A DNA stretch of 64,000 bases from Janthinobacterium sp. GW458P (GTDB lineage: Bacteria > Pseudomonadota > Gammaproteobacteria > Burkholderiales > Burkholderiaceae_D): the NCBI RefSeq assembly GCF_002127585.1, contig NZ_NEGZ01000007.1:20019-84018 (forward strand), given 5' to 3'. The position numbers and the translations under genes were made by a program. This document shows, piece by piece, positions 29,564 to 39,405 of the stretch. The notes beneath the pieces were generated by a model, which was given only the letters and a program-made list of their open reading frames with translations, was not told the DNA's origin and did not search any database. Each line of letters begins with the position of its first letter. Position 1 is the stretch's first letter.

Positions 29564-30196
29564 TTATTTCTTCAGGGTAAGTGCCAACTCGGGGTTGAGC
29601 GAGTAGGCGACGACGAGCTGGGCTTCGTCGAGGATGTGGCCGTACATGGCGGCATGGGCTTGCTGTCCCGTAAAACGCTCAGGCAGCGTCAGGCGCGGCA
29701 CGTCGAGCGCATACAGGCGGAAGATGTAGTTGTGGATGCGTTCGTCATTCCACGGCGGGCACGGGCCATCGTAGCCGTAATAGTCGCCGGCCATGGCGGC
29801 ATCGCCGGCAAACCAGCCCGTGTAGTCGTTGAGGCCCTGGCGCAGCCCATTAGCTGCAGCCTTGCCGCGCGGCGTGATGCCGCTGGAAAATTCCCCGGCG
29901 GCAATGGAGCGCAGAGCGGGCGGCAAATCGAGCAAGCTCCAGTGATAAAAATCGCCGCGCGGCGCCGCCAGCGGCACGACCAGGCCTTCAACATTGACGC
30001 GGCTGGCATCCTGCGGCGCATCGGGGTCGATGCAGAACAGCACCAGCGACTCGGTGCCGTTGGGCACCTCGTCCCAGGCCAGGTGGGGATTGCGGTTGCC
30101 GGCAAGGCGCACGCGGCTGGCCGGATCGATCTCGGCAAAGGCATAGTCGGCCGGCATCAGGCCGCCGTCACGAAACGTCTCGCTCCACAATTTCAT
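29564..30196 (-). CDS. YbhB/YbcL-type phosphatidylethanolamine-binding-like protein
   Basis: 210 residues of the PEBP/Raf-kinase-inhibitor-like family. The ligand-pocket motifs are recognisable: NPHLAWDEVPNGTESLVLFCIDPDAP near the N-terminus, the FYHWSLLDLP block, and the YDGPCPPWNDERIHNYIF region near the middle. No signal peptide is seen, so it is cytoplasmic. Physiological ligand unknown. A GGGGACAG sequence precedes ATG 30196. It follows dtd by 53 bases in the tyrS-dtd-PEBP-phosphatase string. Confidence 0.9.
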   Translation of the reverse strand: MKLWSETFRDGGLMPADYAFAEIDPASRVRLAGNRNPHLAWDEVPNGTESLVLFCIDPDAPQDASRVNVEGLVVPLAAPRGDFYHWSLLDLPPALRSIAAGEFSSGITPRGKAAANGLRQGLNDYTGWFAGDAAMAGDYYGYDGPCPPWNDERIHNYIFRLYALDVPRLTLPERFTGQQAHAAMYGHILDEAQLVVAYSLNPELALTLKK

Positions 30197-30249
30197 CTGC
30201 TGTCCCCTTGTTATTAGTTACTTGTCAGTTAGTGATGCAGCTACCGGCA

Positions 30250-30696
30250 CTATTTGGCGTTAACCTGCAGCCAGAAAGTCACCGGCCCGTCATTCGTCAG
30301 CGACACCTGCATGTCGGCGCCGAACTGCCCCGTTTGCACGCTCGCGTGGCGGCTGCGCGCCTGCTCCACGAAATGCGTGAACAGGCGCAAGCCGTCCTGC
30401 GGCGCGGCCGCCGGCGTGAACGACGGGCGCGTGCCGGACTTGGTATCGGCCGCCAGCGTGAACTGCGGCACCAGCAGCAAGCCGCCGGCCACGTCCGTCA
30501 CGCTGCGGTTCATCTTGCCCGCCGCATCGGCAAACACGCGGTAGCCGAGCAGCTTGGTCAACAGGGCGTCCGCTTCCTTCTCCGTATCGCCGCGCTCGGC
30601 GCACACGAGCACCATCAGGCCGGCGTCGATGGCGCCGACGGTGGCGCCGCCGACGTCGACCTTGGCCTGCGTGACTCTTTGCAGCAGCGCGATCAT
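30250..30696 (-). CDS. dtd: D-aminoacyl-tRNA deacylase
   Basis: 148 residues. It removes D-amino acids (and glycine from tRNA-Ala) from tRNA, preventing misincorporation. The N-terminus [15 protein letters not shown], the [13 protein letters not shown] motif and the Gly-cisPro motif NDGPVTFWL identify it. The usual SQFTL reads PQFTL here. The start overlaps the tyrS stop by four bases (ATGA), so it is translationally coupled to tyrS, a fitting partner since TyrRS can charge D-tyrosine. Confidence 0.95.
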   Translation of the reverse strand: MIALLQRVTQAKVDVGGATVGAIDAGLMVLVCAERGDTEKEADALLTKLLGYRVFADAAGKMNRSVTDVAGGLLLVPQFTLAADTKSGTRPSFTPAAAPQDGLRLFTHFVEQARSRHASVQTGQFGADMQVSLTNDGPVTFWLQVNAK

Positions 30697-31958
30697 GCCG
30701 TCAAGGTGACGCGCGCGAAACTGCGCTTGCCAACTTGCAACACGAACTGACCGGCTTCCACTTGCAAGCCCTTGTCGCTGATGACGGTGCCGTCAATGCG
30801 CACGCCGCCCTGGTCGATCTTGCGCATGGCTTCCGACGTGGACGGGCACAGGCCAGCCTGTTTCAGCAATTGCGGGATGCCCAGCGGCGCGCCGGCCAGG
30901 GTCACTGCCGGGATATCGTCGGGAATGCCGCCCTTCGAGCGGTTGACGAAGTCGGCCAGCGCATCTTCGGCTGCCTGCTGCGAGTGGAAGCGGGCGACGA
31001 TTTCTTGCGCCAGCGCAACCTTGGCGTCGCGCGGATTGCGGCCTTCCTCGACTTCGCGCTTCAGCTGTGCCAGTTCGGCGATCGAGCGCCACGACAGCAG
31101 CTCGTAGTAGCGCCACATCATGACGTCGGAAATGCTCATCAGCTTGGCGAACATGGTGTTGCCCGGTTCCGTGATGCCGATGTAGTTATTCTTCGACTTG
31201 GACATTTTTTCCACGCCGTCCAAACCTTCCAGCAGCGGCATGGTCAAAATACACTGCTGTTCCTGTCCGTACTGCTTTTGCAGTTCGCGGCCCACCAGCA
31301 GGTTGAACTTCTGGTCCGTGCCGCCCAGTTCCAGGTCCGATTTCAGGGCCACCGAGTCGTAGCCCTGCATCAGCGGGTACAGGAATTCGTGGACGGAAAT
31401 AGGAATGCCGCCCTGGAAGCGTTTGGTGAAGTCGTCGCGCTCGATCATGCGCGCCACCGTGTAGTGGGAGGCGAGCTGGATGATGCCGCGCGCGCCCAGC
31501 GGATCGCACCACTCGGAGTTATAGCGGATTTCAGTCTTGCTGGCGTCCAACACTAAAGATGCTTGCGCGAAATACGTCATCGCGTTAATCTCGATCTGTT
31601 CCTTCGTCAGCGGCGGACGCGTGACATTACGGCCCGAAGGGTCGCCGATCATGGAAGTGAAGTCGCCGATCAGGAAAATGACTTGATGGCCGAGGTTTTG
31701 CAGCTGGCGCATCTTGTTCAGTACCACGGTATGACCCAGATGCAAGTCTGGTGCAGTCGGGTCCAGGCCCAGTTTGATGCGCAGCGGAACGCCCGTCTTC
31801 TCGGAGCGGGCTAATTTTTGCGCAAATTCGCTTTCGATCAAGAGTTCGTCGACGCCACGCTTGGTAATCGCGAGGGCTTCTTGTACTCTGTCCGACAGCA
31901 CAAGCGCGGTCTGAGCGGCGTTAGCCTTTGTAGGCGATGCGGTGGTGTTGATTTCCAT
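30693..31958 (-). CDS. tyrS: Tyrosyl-tRNA synthetase
   Basis: 421-residue class Ic synthetase. The HIGH motif reads HLGH at 73-76 and the KMSKS loop ([10 protein letters not shown]) is intact; a C-terminal S4 RNA-binding domain ([20 protein letters not shown]) follows. The annotated start ATG 31958 has no Shine-Dalgarno sequence, but a TATAGT -10-like box lies at 31972-31967, only about ten bases upstream, so the message may be nearly leaderless. It is divergent from the M23 peptidase gene. Confidence 0.95.
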   Translation of the reverse strand: MEINTTASPTKANAAQTALVLSDRVQEALAITKRGVDELLIESEFAQKLARSEKTGVPLRIKLGLDPTAPDLHLGHTVVLNKMRQLQNLGHQVIFLIGDFTSMIGDPSGRNVTRPPLTKEQIEINAMTYFAQASLVLDASKTEIRYNSEWCDPLGARGIIQLASHYTVARMIERDDFTKRFQGGIPISVHEFLYPLMQGYDSVALKSDLELGGTDQKFNLLVGRELQKQYGQEQQCILTMPLLEGLDGVEKMSKSKNNYIGITEPGNTMFAKLMSISDVMMWRYYELLSWRSIAELAQLKREVEEGRNPRDAKVALAQEIVARFHSQQAAEDALADFVNRSKGGIPDDIPAVTLAGAPLGIPQLLKQAGLCPSTSEAMRKIDQGGVRIDGTVISDKGLQVEAGQFVLQVGKRSFARVTLTA

Positions 31959-32006
31959 AAAATTTGACTATAAATCTCAAAATGGTGGTAGGTTTGCGGA
32001 GTTTGC

Positions 32007-32012
32007 TATAAT
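32007..32012 (+). promoter_or_regulatory. -10 box for the M23 peptidase gene
   Basis: A perfect TATAAT lies about 100 bases before ATG 32113 in the divergent tyrS region. The -35 region is not a clear match. Confidence 0.5.
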
Positions 32013-32112
32013 GCTCGATCCCATCAATCTTGCCGTATGAAAACGAACCAAAATAACAATAACAAAGAGCACTAGTTCAGGTCACGTTCAAGGGCAAATT
32101 TTAACTGATTGC

Positions 32113-33480
32113 ATGAACCCTATACATAAAATCACAGGCTCGCGCTTGTACACACAGCTGACGACGACACGCAAGGCACGCATTATCGGCGCGTCCGCAG
32201 TGCTGCTCGCCGTGGCCGCGTTCGGCGCGGTCGCTGTGTCGCCCATGGCGCCCGACGCATCGGACTTGCCGGTCACGTCCATCGCCCAGAACCTGGAAAT
32301 GCCGGATATCACCTCGCAAATTTCCGCGATGGAACAGGTAGACCAGAATTTCACCCACGAAGAAAAAGTCCGCGCCGGCGATACCCTCGCCACCCTGCTG
32401 ACCCGTCTTGGCGTGGATGATGCGGCGGCCGTCAATTTCATCAAGACCGACAAGATTGCGCGCGGCGTGATGTTGCTCAAATCGGGCAAGCGCGTGCAAG
32501 CGCAAACGTCCGAAACTGGCGAACTCAACTGGATGCGCGCCACCCTCGTCGACAGCAACGACAAGTCGGTCAAGAACATCCTGATCACCCGCAAGGGCGA
32601 CAAGTTCGTGGCCACGGAAGTGGCAGCCCAGCTGGAACGCCGCGTTGAAATGCACGCGCGCAAGATTACTTCCACCCTGTTCGCCGCCACCGACTCCAGC
32701 CTGGACGGCACCCGCCTGCCAGACTCGATTTCCGCGCAAATCGTGGAAATGTTCTCCACCAATATCGACTTCCGCTCCGACCTGAAACGTGGCGACTCGT
32801 TTAATGTTGTCTATGAAACATTCTGGCAAGATGGCGAATTCGTCCGAGCGGGCCGCATCCTGGCCGGTGAATTCACCAACCGCGGCACGACTTACCAGTC
32901 CGTTTGGTTCGAAGACCCAGCCAGCAAGCAAGGCGGCGGTTACTACAGTTTCGACGGCAAGTCCCTCAAAAAAGCCTTCCTGAAATCCCCCCTCGAATTC
33001 TCCCGCATCTCGTCCGGCTTCTCCATGCGCGTGCACCCGATTTCCGGCAACTGGAAAGCACACAAAGGCATCGATTTCGCTGCAGCAACTGGCACGCCTA
33101 TCCGCGCTTCCGGCGACGGCGTGGTCGATTCCGTCGGCAGCCAGAACGGCTACGGTAATGTTGTTGTGCTGAAACACTGGGCCAACTACACCACCGCCTA
33201 TGCCCACATGAGCCGCTTCGCTTCGGGCCTGAAAAAAGGCCAGAAAGTGAGCCAGGGCGATGTGATCGGCTATGTCGGCACGACGGGCTGGTCCACGGGC
33301 GCCCATTTGCACTATGAATTCCGCGTCGGCGGCGTGGCACAAGACCCAAGCAAGCTGAACGTACAAGCCCAGGCGCCGCTGACGGCCGCCGAGCTGAGCC
33401 GCTTCCGCATGGTGTCGGCTGACATGATGCACCGCTTCACCCTGCTGCGTCCGAACGACACGGCACTGGCGTCGCGCTAA
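32113..33480 (+). CDS. M23-family cell-wall peptidase (LytM type)
   Basis: 455 residues. An N-terminal cytoplasmic stretch is followed by one membrane segment (about 28-47), anchoring the protein in the inner membrane. A LysM/OapA-like region follows (EKVRAGDTLATLLTRLGVD), then a linker domain (about 160-300), and an M23 domain with zinc ligands H317 and D321 (HKGIDF) and H398-x-H400 (HLHYEF). All catalytic residues are present, so it should cleave peptidoglycan cross-links. The architecture resembles MepM/YebA-type D,D-endopeptidases. Followed by a terminator and then anmK, a peptidoglycan-recycling gene. Confidence 0.93.
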   Translation: MNPIHKITGSRLYTQLTTTRKARIIGASAVLLAVAAFGAVAVSPMAPDASDLPVTSIAQNLEMPDITSQISAMEQVDQNFTHEEKVRAGDTLATLLTRLGVDDAAAVNFIKTDKIARGVMLLKSGKRVQAQTSETGELNWMRATLVDSNDKSVKNILITRKGDKFVATEVAAQLERRVEMHARKITSTLFAATDSSLDGTRLPDSISAQIVEMFSTNIDFRSDLKRGDSFNVVYETFWQDGEFVRAGRILAGEFTNRGTTYQSVWFEDPASKQGGGYYSFDGKSLKKAFLKSPLEFSRISSGFSMRVHPISGNWKAHKGIDFAAATGTPIRASGDGVVDSVGSQNGYGNVVVLKHWANYTTAYAHMSRFASGLKKGQKVSQGDVIGYVGTTGWSTGAHLHYEFRVGGVAQDPSKLNVQAQAPLTAAELSRFRMVSADMMHRFTLLRPNDTALASR

Positions 33481-33504
33481 GCAATACTGCCTTCGGGCAA
33501 CATA

Positions 33505-33546
33505 CAAAGGCACCGCCCATGCATTGGCCGGTGCCTTTGTTTTTTC
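33505..33546 (+). terminator. Rho-independent terminator after the M23 peptidase gene
   Basis: An 11-bp stem (CAAAGGCACCG/CGGTGCCTTTG) with a 13-base loop is followed by six T. Confidence 0.9.
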
Positions 33547-33610
33547 CCGCGTGCGTACGGCGCAAATGCGGCACAATGCCATCCATCACTGACGCATTCA
33601 AGGAACACCC

Positions 33611-34705
33611 ATGCTTTATATCGGTCTGATGTCCGGCACCAGCCTGGACGGCGTTGACGGCGCGCTGGTCGACTTTGCCGACGATGGCGGCGTACGCAGC
33701 CTGGGCGACGCCTATATTGCCTTTCCCGCCAGCCTGCGCGCCGACCTGATGGCGCTGCAAAGTGCTGGCCAGAATGAAATCGAACGCGAGGCGCTGGCGG
33801 CCAATGCGCTGGTGCGCCATTATGCCGACTGCGTCGCCACGCTGTTGCGCGACGCGGGCATCGGCCCGGACGCCATCGCCGCCATCGGCGCGCATGGCCA
33901 GACCATCCGCCACCGCCCCGAACTGGGTTTTACGCGCCAGCTGAACAACCCGGCCCTGCTGGCCGAACTGGCGGACATCGACGTCATCGCCGACTTGCGC
34001 AGCCGCGACGTGGCGGCCGGCGGCCAGGGCGCGCCGCTGGTGCCCGCTTTTCATCAAGCCATCTTCAACGAGCCCGGCCATACGCGCGTGGTGGCCAATA
34101 TCGGCGGCATCAGCAATATCAGCGTGCTGCACGGGGACGGCAGCGTAACGGGCTACGACACGGGCCCCGGCAATGCCCTGATGGACGGCTGGACCCTGCT
34201 GCACCAGGGCCAGCCCTACGACGCCGACGGCGCCTGGGCCGCCACGGGCAAAGTCTTGCCTGCCCTGCTGGCGGATTTGCTCAATGACCCGTACTTTGAC
34301 TTGCCGGCGCCGAAAAGCACGGGCCGCGACCTGTTTCACGCCGACTGGCTGCAAGGCAAGCTGGCCAATTATCCGGCCGCCCTGCCCGCCGACGTGCAGG
34401 CAACCTTGACGCAATTGACGGCCGCCAGCCTGGCGCAGGCCATCGCGCGCGACGGGGCGCAGGCGGAAAACGTGTATGTGTGCGGCGGCGGCGCGCAGAA
34501 CGCCACGCTGATGGCGGCGCTGGCGCGCAAATTGCCGGGCATGGCCGTGGCATCGACGGCAGCGCTGGGCGTGGCGCCCAGCCAGGTCGAGGCGCTGGCG
34601 TTTGCCTGGCTGGCCTGGCGTTTTACACAGCGCAAGCCGGGCAATTTGCCGGCCGTGACGGGTGCGCAGGGCTTACGGGTACTGGGCGCGCTGTATCCAC
34701 GTTGA
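33611..34705 (+). CDS. anmK: Anhydro-N-acetylmuramic acid kinase
   Basis: 364 residues. It hydrolyses and phosphorylates 1,6-anhydro-MurNAc to MurNAc-6-P during cell-wall recycling. The N-terminal [47 protein letters not shown] and the C-terminal VCGGGAQN blocks are diagnostic. The length is standard. An AAGGAA sequence precedes the ATG. It sits behind an M23 peptidase gene, consistent with wall turnover, though a terminator separates them. Confidence 0.96.
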   Translation: MLYIGLMSGTSLDGVDGALVDFADDGGVRSLGDAYIAFPASLRADLMALQSAGQNEIEREALAANALVRHYADCVATLLRDAGIGPDAIAAIGAHGQTIRHRPELGFTRQLNNPALLAELADIDVIADLRSRDVAAGGQGAPLVPAFHQAIFNEPGHTRVVANIGGISNISVLHGDGSVTGYDTGPGNALMDGWTLLHQGQPYDADGAWAATGKVLPALLADLLNDPYFDLPAPKSTGRDLFHADWLQGKLANYPAALPADVQATLTQLTAASLAQAIARDGAQAENVYVCGGGAQNATLMAALARKLPGMAVASTAALGVAPSQVEALAFAWLAWRFTQRKPGNLPAVTGAQGLRVLGALYPR

Positions 34706-34731
34706 TATGAAACAATTGCTCCAGAAACACA

Positions 34732-34758
34732 AATAGCGGATCGATGATCCGCTATTGT
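34732..34758. terminator. Bidirectional terminator between anmK and erpA
   Basis: An 11-bp perfect stem (AATAGCGGATC/GATCCGCTATT) with a three-base loop lies 27 bases after anmK. TGTTAT follows on the plus strand and TTGTGTTTC on the minus strand. Confidence 0.75.
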
Positions 34759-34786
34759 TATGCTGCGCGTGGAAACCGGCGCGCGT

Positions 34787-34872
34787 GAAAAACGTTCAGG
34801 GCAAGGCGCATTGCCGAAGACAGTACGAATAGTACGGTAAGGCAATGCAACGCCGCCATGGACGTTTTCTCA
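34787..34872 (-). repeat. Repeat family R2, copy 1 (long form)
   Basis: Starts 12 bases after the erpA stop in the erpA direction. Outer arms AAAACGTCCATGGCGGCG and CGCCTTGCCCTGAACGTTTTT can pair imperfectly. An inner hairpin TTGCC...GGCAA of about 36 bases is inserted, which copy 2 at 57.8 kb lacks. The arm ending in T5 could also act as a terminator for erpA. Confidence 0.75.
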
Positions 34873-34883
34873 GGTGTGCCAGC

Positions 34884-35246
34884 TTAGACGGAGAACGACG
34901 AACCGCAACCGCAGGTAGACGTAGCCGTTGGGTTTTTAATCACGAACTGCGCGCCTTCCAGGTCATCCTTGTAGTCGATTTCCGCGCCGACCAGGTACTG
35001 GTAGCTCATGGAATCGATCAACAGCTGGACGCCGTTCTTGACCATGGTGGTGTCATCTTCGTTGACGATTTCGTCGAAGGTGAAGCCGTACTGGAAGCCG
35101 GAACAGCCGCCGCCCTGCACGAACACGCGCAATTTCAGGTCGGGATTGCCTTCTTCCTCGATCAGCTGCGCGACTTTTTCGGCGGCGCTATCGGTAAAGA
35201 TGATAGGCGAAGGGATCACATCTTGCATTTCAGCGACTGCATTCAT
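34884..35246 (-). CDS. erpA: Iron-sulfur cluster insertion protein ErpA (A-type carrier)
   Basis: 120 residues. It transfers Fe-S clusters to apoproteins. The three cluster cysteines are C48 (GGGCSGF), C112 and C114 (CGCGSSF). The sequence fits ErpA better than IscA, and no isc genes are nearby. ATG 35246 is preceded by GAGGAG at good spacing; longer frames lack support. Repeat R2 and a terminator follow. Confidence 0.94.
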   Translation of the reverse strand: MNAVAEMQDVIPSPIIFTDSAAEKVAQLIEEEGNPDLKLRVFVQGGGCSGFQYGFTFDEIVNEDDTTMVKNGVQLLIDSMSYQYLVGAEIDYKDDLEGAQFVIKNPTATSTCGCGSSFSV

Positions 35247-35340
35247 TTCAGACTCCTCAGAAAACATAGCCTCATTATAGACTGTTGGCACAACTCGCGC
35301 TGCGGCGGCCGCAGAGGCGGCTGGCCGGTGTTGTTCCTGC

Positions 35341-35730
35341 TCACATTTCCGACACGGCCAGGTGCAGCACGGGGTCGGCGCTGTCGTGGCGACTGAGCTT
35401 GCCTTGCACCAATGCGCCGCTGTGCATTTCCAGCACTTTGTAATACACCTCTCCCACAATGCGGGCTTTGGGCTGGATTTCAAGCATTTCGGACACGTAC
35501 ACGGGGCCGTTGATCTCGCCGCTGACGACCAGGCTCGAGCAGCGCACCTCGCCGTCGATGCGGCCCGCCTCGCCCAGCACCACATACGTGGGCTCGCCCG
35601 GCTCGCCCGTGACGTTGCCGCGCACATGGCCGTCGATGCGCAGGCCGCCGCAAAACAGCAAATCGCCCTCGATCCGCGTCGAGGCGCCGATCAGGGTGTC
35701 GATGGGGTTTTTCGCGTTGCGCTCGAACAT
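35341..35730 (-). CDS. Bactofilin-family cytoskeletal protein
   Basis: 129 residues with the DUF583 beta-helix pattern: [28 protein letters not shown], then repeated short turns with [14 protein letters not shown] and [22 protein letters not shown]. Bactofilins polymerise without nucleotide and scaffold wall synthesis or polar proteins. ATG 35730 has an AGGA sequence nine bases upstream; an ATG three codons earlier overlaps that sequence and is less likely. It is placed between argC and erpA. Confidence 0.92.
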   Translation of the reverse strand: MFERNAKNPIDTLIGASTRIEGDLLFCGGLRIDGHVRGNVTGEPGEPTYVVLGEAGRIDGEVRCSSLVVSGEINGPVYVSEMLEIQPKARIVGEVYYKVLEMHSGALVQGKLSRHDSADPVLHLAVSEM

Positions 35731-35820
35731 GAACGTCATCCTGTTGGTGTACGTGGCAGTCCAATCTATCACAGGTCCGGCAAAAAGGCGCCGGACCTGC
35801 GCAAGCACGGCTGCCTATTT

Positions 35821-36858
35821 TTATGGCAGCAAGGCGATGTGTTGCAAACCGGCAGTTTCTTTCAAGCCAAACATCAAGTTCATGCATTGCACGGCCTGGC
35901 CCGAAGCGCCCTTGACCAGGTTGTCCTGCACCACCAGCACGATGACGGTATTGCCGCCTTCGGGACGGTGCAAGGCCAGGCGCAGCATGTTCGAGCCGCG
36001 CGTGGAGCGGGTTTCCGGGTGCGAGCCGAACGGCATCACGTCGACGAAAGGCTCGTCCTTGTATTGCTCTTCAAACAATGCCTGCAATTCTTCATTGCTG
36101 ACATCCTTGTTCAGCTGCGCGTACAGGGTCGAATGCATGCCGCGGATCATCGGCACCAGGTGCGGCGTAAAGGTCAGCGCCACTTTTTCTTCGGTGAAAC
36201 GCTGCAGTTGCGCCGTCGTTTCCGGCAGGTGGCGGTGGCCGGCCACGCCATAGGCCTTGAAGCTGTCGCTGCTTTCCGAGAACAGGATGCCGATTTCCGC
36301 CTTGCGGCCGGCGCCGGACACGCCCGACTTGCAGTCGGCGATCAGGCCGCCCGCGTTGACGAGCCCCGCCTTGAGCAGCGGATAAAAACCCAGCTGCATG
36401 GTGGTCGGGTAGCAGCCGGGGTTGGCGATCAGGCTGGCCTTTTTAATATCTTCACGGTTCAGTTCCGGCAAGCCGTACACGGCTTGGGCTATCAGCTCGG
36501 GGGCCGTGTGGGGAATCTTGTACCATTGCTCGAACTTGGCCTGGTCTTTCAGGCGGAAGTCGGCGGCCAGGTCGATGACTTTCACGCCGGCGGCCAGCAG
36601 GGCTGGTGCTTGCGCCATCGCAACACCGTGTGGCGTGGCAAAGAAGACCACGTCGCACTGTTCCAGATTCGCCTTGTCCGGCGAGGAAAACGCCAGTTTC
36701 ACGTGGCCACGCAGGGAAGGATACATGTCAGCAACGGGCAAGCCATCTTCCTTGCGCGACGTAATCGCCGTCAACTCGACATCTGGATGGGTTGCCAGCA
36801 AGCGCAGCAATTCCACGCCCGTGTATCCAGTGCCGCCGACGATGCCAACTTTGATCAT
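35821..36858 (-). CDS. argC: N-acetyl-gamma-glutamyl-phosphate reductase
   Basis: 345-residue NADPH-dependent enzyme of arginine biosynthesis (third step). Rossmann motif [14 protein letters not shown] is at the N-terminus, the catalytic cysteine is C149 (NPGCYPTT), and HRHLPE and the C-terminal [13 protein letters not shown] are conserved. ATG 36858 begins [14 protein letters not shown]; upstream extensions run into the rpsI terminator. No other arginine gene is adjacent; placement next to rpsI/rplM is common in beta-proteobacteria. Confidence 0.96.
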   Translation of the reverse strand: MIKVGIVGGTGYTGVELLRLLATHPDVELTAITSRKEDGLPVADMYPSLRGHVKLAFSSPDKANLEQCDVVFFATPHGVAMAQAPALLAAGVKVIDLAADFRLKDQAKFEQWYKIPHTAPELIAQAVYGLPELNREDIKKASLIANPGCYPTTMQLGFYPLLKAGLVNAGGLIADCKSGVSGAGRKAEIGILFSESSDSFKAYGVAGHRHLPETTAQLQRFTEEKVALTFTPHLVPMIRGMHSTLYAQLNKDVSNEELQALFEEQYKDEPFVDVMPFGSHPETRSTRGSNMLRLALHRPEGGNTVIVLVVQDNLVKGASGQAVQCMNLMFGLKETAGLQHIALLP

Positions 36859-36965
36859 TTTCTTTCCTTGTGTGTAGGGTACAGATGCAATATGGGGAAG
36901 TACGCAGGCTGCCCCGCAGGGGCAATGCGCGTATTTTACAGCGCAACGCCGAGTCACGCTGAAAT

Positions 36966-37004
36966 GCAAAAAAGCCGCGGAACCGAAGTCCAGCGGCTTT
37001 TCGA
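36966..37004 (-). terminator. Terminator after rpsI
   Basis: On the minus strand AAAGCCGCTGGAC pairs imperfectly with GTTCCGCGGCTTT, followed by a T-run. It separates the ribosomal protein operon from argC. Confidence 0.75.
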
Positions 37005-37036
37005 CCAGCGCCCCGAAAGGCGCTGTAGCGTAGAAA

Positions 37037-37429
37037 TTAACGCTTCGAGAATTGCTTTGCGCGACGTGCTTTGCGCAGACCAACTTTTTTACGCTCGACT
37101 TCACGTGCATCGCGGGTCACGAAGCCGGCTTTCGCCAGTTCCGGTTTCAGCGCTGCATCGTAGTCGATCAGAGCGCGGGTGATGCCGTGACGAACTGCAC
37201 CAGCCTGGCCCGACTCACCGCCGCCATGGACGTTGACTTTGATGTCGAAACGCTCGACATTGCCGGTCAGTTCCAGAGGTTGACGGATGACCATCAGACC
37301 CGTTTCGCGCGAAAAGTATTCGTTTGCTGGTTTGCCGTTAACAACGATCAAGCCTGTGCCAACTTTGATAAAAACCCGAGCCACTGCACTTTTGCGACGG
37401 CCGGTTCCATAATTGTAATTACCGATCAT
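37037..37429 (-). CDS. rpsI: 30S ribosomal protein S9
   Basis: 130 residues, full length. The motif [13 protein letters not shown] near the start and the basic C-terminal tail ending in [17 protein letters not shown] are diagnostic; the tail reaches the ribosomal P site. It begins nine bases after rplM and is co-transcribed with it. Confidence 0.98.
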   Translation of the reverse strand: MIGNYNYGTGRRKSAVARVFIKVGTGLIVVNGKPANEYFSRETGLMVIRQPLELTGNVERFDIKVNVHGGGESGQAGAVRHGITRALIDYDAALKPELAKAGFVTRDAREVERKKVGLRKARRAKQFSKR

Positions 37430-37438
37430 GTCAGTTCC

Positions 37439-37867
37439 TTAGAGAACAAGTGCTTTAGGTTGCTGAGCAGCGTGCGGATGGGAACCTTCCGCGTACACTT
37501 TCAGCTTCTTGATCATTGCGTAGCCGAGTGGGCCTTTAGGCAGCATGCCCTTGACCGCTTTCTCAAGCGCGCGACCTGGAAAACGCTGTTGCATTTTCTG
37601 GAAGTTGGTTTCGTAGATGCCGCCTGGATAGCCAGAGTGACGGTAGTAAATTTTCTCAGTAGCTTTGGTACCGGTCACACGCAGTTTGCCTGCGTTGATG
37701 ACGACGATGAAGTCGCCGGTATCGACGTGAGGAGTAAATTCTGGTTTGTGTTTGCCGCGCAGTCGGAGTGCCACTTCGCTGGCAACACGTCCGAGGACTT
37801 TGTCCGTCGCGTCAACCACGAACCAATCGCGCTGGACTTCATGTCCTTTAGCGGAAAATGTTTTCAT
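37439..37867 (-). CDS. rplM: 50S ribosomal protein L13
   Basis: 142 residues. Start [20 protein letters not shown], the core [19 protein letters not shown], and the [20 protein letters not shown] block identify it. First gene of rplM-rpsI with a good promoter about 100 bases upstream. Confidence 0.98.
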   Translation of the reverse strand: MKTFSAKGHEVQRDWFVVDATDKVLGRVASEVALRLRGKHKPEFTPHVDTGDFIVVINAGKLRVTGTKATEKIYYRHSGYPGGIYETNFQKMQQRFPGRALEKAVKGMLPKGPLGYAMIKKLKVYAEGSHPHAAQQPKALVL

Positions 37868-37968
37868 GTTGACTTCCTAATAGATTACACGCTCAAATGG
37901 TGGTTCCGACTATGCTGCTGTGCGGACTCTGCCTTATTTACTTTTCCTGAGCGAACGGAAAGCCGACA

Positions 37969-37998
37969 AGTATAAGCGGCTTTGCCGTGCTGAGTCAA
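37969..37998 (-). promoter_or_regulatory. Promoter of rplM-rpsI
   Basis: Minus-strand TTGACT (37998-37993) and TATACT (37974-37969) are separated by 18 bases, a good sigma-70 match. It implies an untranslated leader of roughly 95 bases before rplM. Confidence 0.75.
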
Positions 37999-38092
37999 GC
38001 CGCGATGCAGAGCGGCTGCGGGCTGGCGGGCGGCACATGGACAGGCGTTCCTCTATTACAATACAAAACGCTTACAATTTTCGGAGAGTACG

Positions 38093-38521
38093 ATGGAATG
38101 CAAAGTCAGCTGGAATGGCCCGTCGGGCATGAGTTTTCGGGCAGAAACCGGTTCCGGCCACATGGTGACCATGGATGGCGCGCCAGATGGCGGCGGCCAC
38201 AACCTGGCGCCACGCCCCATGGAAATGGTCTTGCTGGGCACGGGCGGCTGCACCGCCTATGACGTGGTGCTGATCCTGAAGCGGGGCCGCGAAGCCGTCA
38301 ACGGCTGCGAAGTGACCCTGAAGGCCGAGCGCGCCGACACCGATCCGAAAGTATTTACCAAGATCCACTTCCACTTCACCGTGCGGGGCAAGGCATTGAA
38401 ACCGGCGGCCGTGGAACGGGCCGTGACTTTGTCGCATGACAAATATTGCTCGGCGTCCATCATGCTGGCAAAAACGGCGGAAATTACGCATTCCTTCGAG
38501 ATCATCGAAGAAAGCGCCTGA
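38093..38521 (+). CDS. OsmC/Ohr-superfamily protein (YhfA-like)
   Basis: 142 residues. The superfamily pattern is visible: GGHNLAPRPMEMVLLGTGGCTAYDVVLIL with the first conserved cysteine, and the second cysteine in SHDKYCSASIMLAKTAEI. The YhfA-like branch keeps the two cysteines in a small thiol-reactive dimeric fold; its physiological substrate is not defined, whereas OsmC/Ohr reduce organic peroxides. CGGAGAG lies just before the ATG. R1 copy B and a terminator follow. Confidence 0.88.
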   Translation: MECKVSWNGPSGMSFRAETGSGHMVTMDGAPDGGGHNLAPRPMEMVLLGTGGCTAYDVVLILKRGREAVNGCEVTLKAERADTDPKVFTKIHFHFTVRGKALKPAAVERAVTLSHDKYCSASIMLAKTAEITHSFEIIEESA

Positions 38522-38523
38522 GC

Positions 38524-38620
38524 CAACCTCCTGCGCGCCGGCGTAGGCGGCCTGCGATGCTCACCGTGCTCCAGCACGGTTGCGCCTCTACCACCTCTCC
38601 CTTCCGCTCGCTACGGTTTT
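38524..38620 (+). repeat. Repeat family R1, copy B
   Basis: Begins two bases after the OsmC-family stop codon. Its central hairpin is ACCGTGC-TCCA-GCACGGT: compared with copy A both arms have changed together (T-A pair to C-G pair), keeping the stem. The 3' part CTTCCGCTCGCTACGGTTTTG matches copy C. Confidence 0.85.
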
Positions 38621-38649
38621 GCCAGGCGTTTCACGTCTCAGGCATGCAT

Positions 38650-38676
38650 AGGCGCTCTTCGGAGCGCCTTTGTTTT
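38650..38676 (+). terminator. Terminator after the OsmC-family gene and R1 copy B
   Basis: AGGCGCTC-TTCG-GAGCGCCT, an 8-bp stem with a stable UUCG tetraloop, followed by TTGTTTT. Confidence 0.9.
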
Positions 38677-39319
38677 AAATATAATACGCCGTCTTTGTCA
38701 TCACTTTCCCCATGATGCCCATCAACGCCTTCACAGGCGCCGGGGTGTCGATGGCGCCCAATCGCTGGGCCGCGGCGCCGTGTTCCACCTCGTCGATGGC
38801 CATCTGCTTGACGATGGCGCGCGATTTCGCATCCTGCGGCGGCAATTCCTGCAAGTGGCTGGCCAGGTGCGCTTCCACCTGGCGCTCCGTTTCCACGACA
38901 AAACCCAGGCTGCGGCCGTCGCCCATGCGCGCGGCGATGGTGCCCAGCGCAAACGACCCCGCATACCACAGGGGATTGAGCAGGCTCAAACGCGAGCCCA
39001 GCTCCGTCAGGCGCTGCGCCGTCCAGGCCAGGTGGTCTTCCTCTTCGCGTCCCGCCTCGTCGAACTGGGCGCGGATGGCCGGGCTGTGCGCATAGCGGGC
39101 CTGCGAGTTGTACAGCGCCTGCGCGCACACTTCGCCGACATGGTTGACGCGCATCAAGCCGGCGCTGTGGCGCTGTTCGGCCGGGCTCAGCTCCGCATCG
39201 GGCGCATGCGCGGCCGGCGTGGGGCGCGAGGCCGAGGCCACGCCCGCCATGACGCGCAAGGCCTTGTCGGCGCCGACAATCAAACGATCCAGGGGGTGAA
39301 AATGGCGGTTCGCGGTCAT
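38675..39319 (-). CDS. coq7: Ubiquinone biosynthesis hydroxylase Coq7
   Basis: 214-residue di-iron monooxygenase that hydroxylates demethoxyubiquinol (C6 position) in ubiquinone synthesis. Iron-ligand motifs of the ferritin-like fold are visible: the first Glu in [21 protein letters not shown] (ExxH), and [19 protein letters not shown]. Many gamma-proteobacteria use UbiF for this step; Coq7 is typical of alpha- and beta-proteobacteria. It ends tail-to-tail with the OsmC-family gene terminator. Confidence 0.93.
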   Translation of the reverse strand: MTANRHFHPLDRLIVGADKALRVMAGVASASRPTPAAHAPDAELSPAEQRHSAGLMRVNHVGEVCAQALYNSQARYAHSPAIRAQFDEAGREEEDHLAWTAQRLTELGSRLSLLNPLWYAGSFALGTIAARMGDGRSLGFVVETERQVEAHLASHLQELPPQDAKSRAIVKQMAIDEVEHGAAAQRLGAIDTPAPVKALMGIMGKVMTKTAYYI

Positions 39320-39405
39320 CGTGGGCTATTCATGTAAGGGAAAACATGAATTATAGGACGATCAGGGCCAGCCGTACCCGCGCGGCGCGCAGGGCGAACG
39401 GGGCT

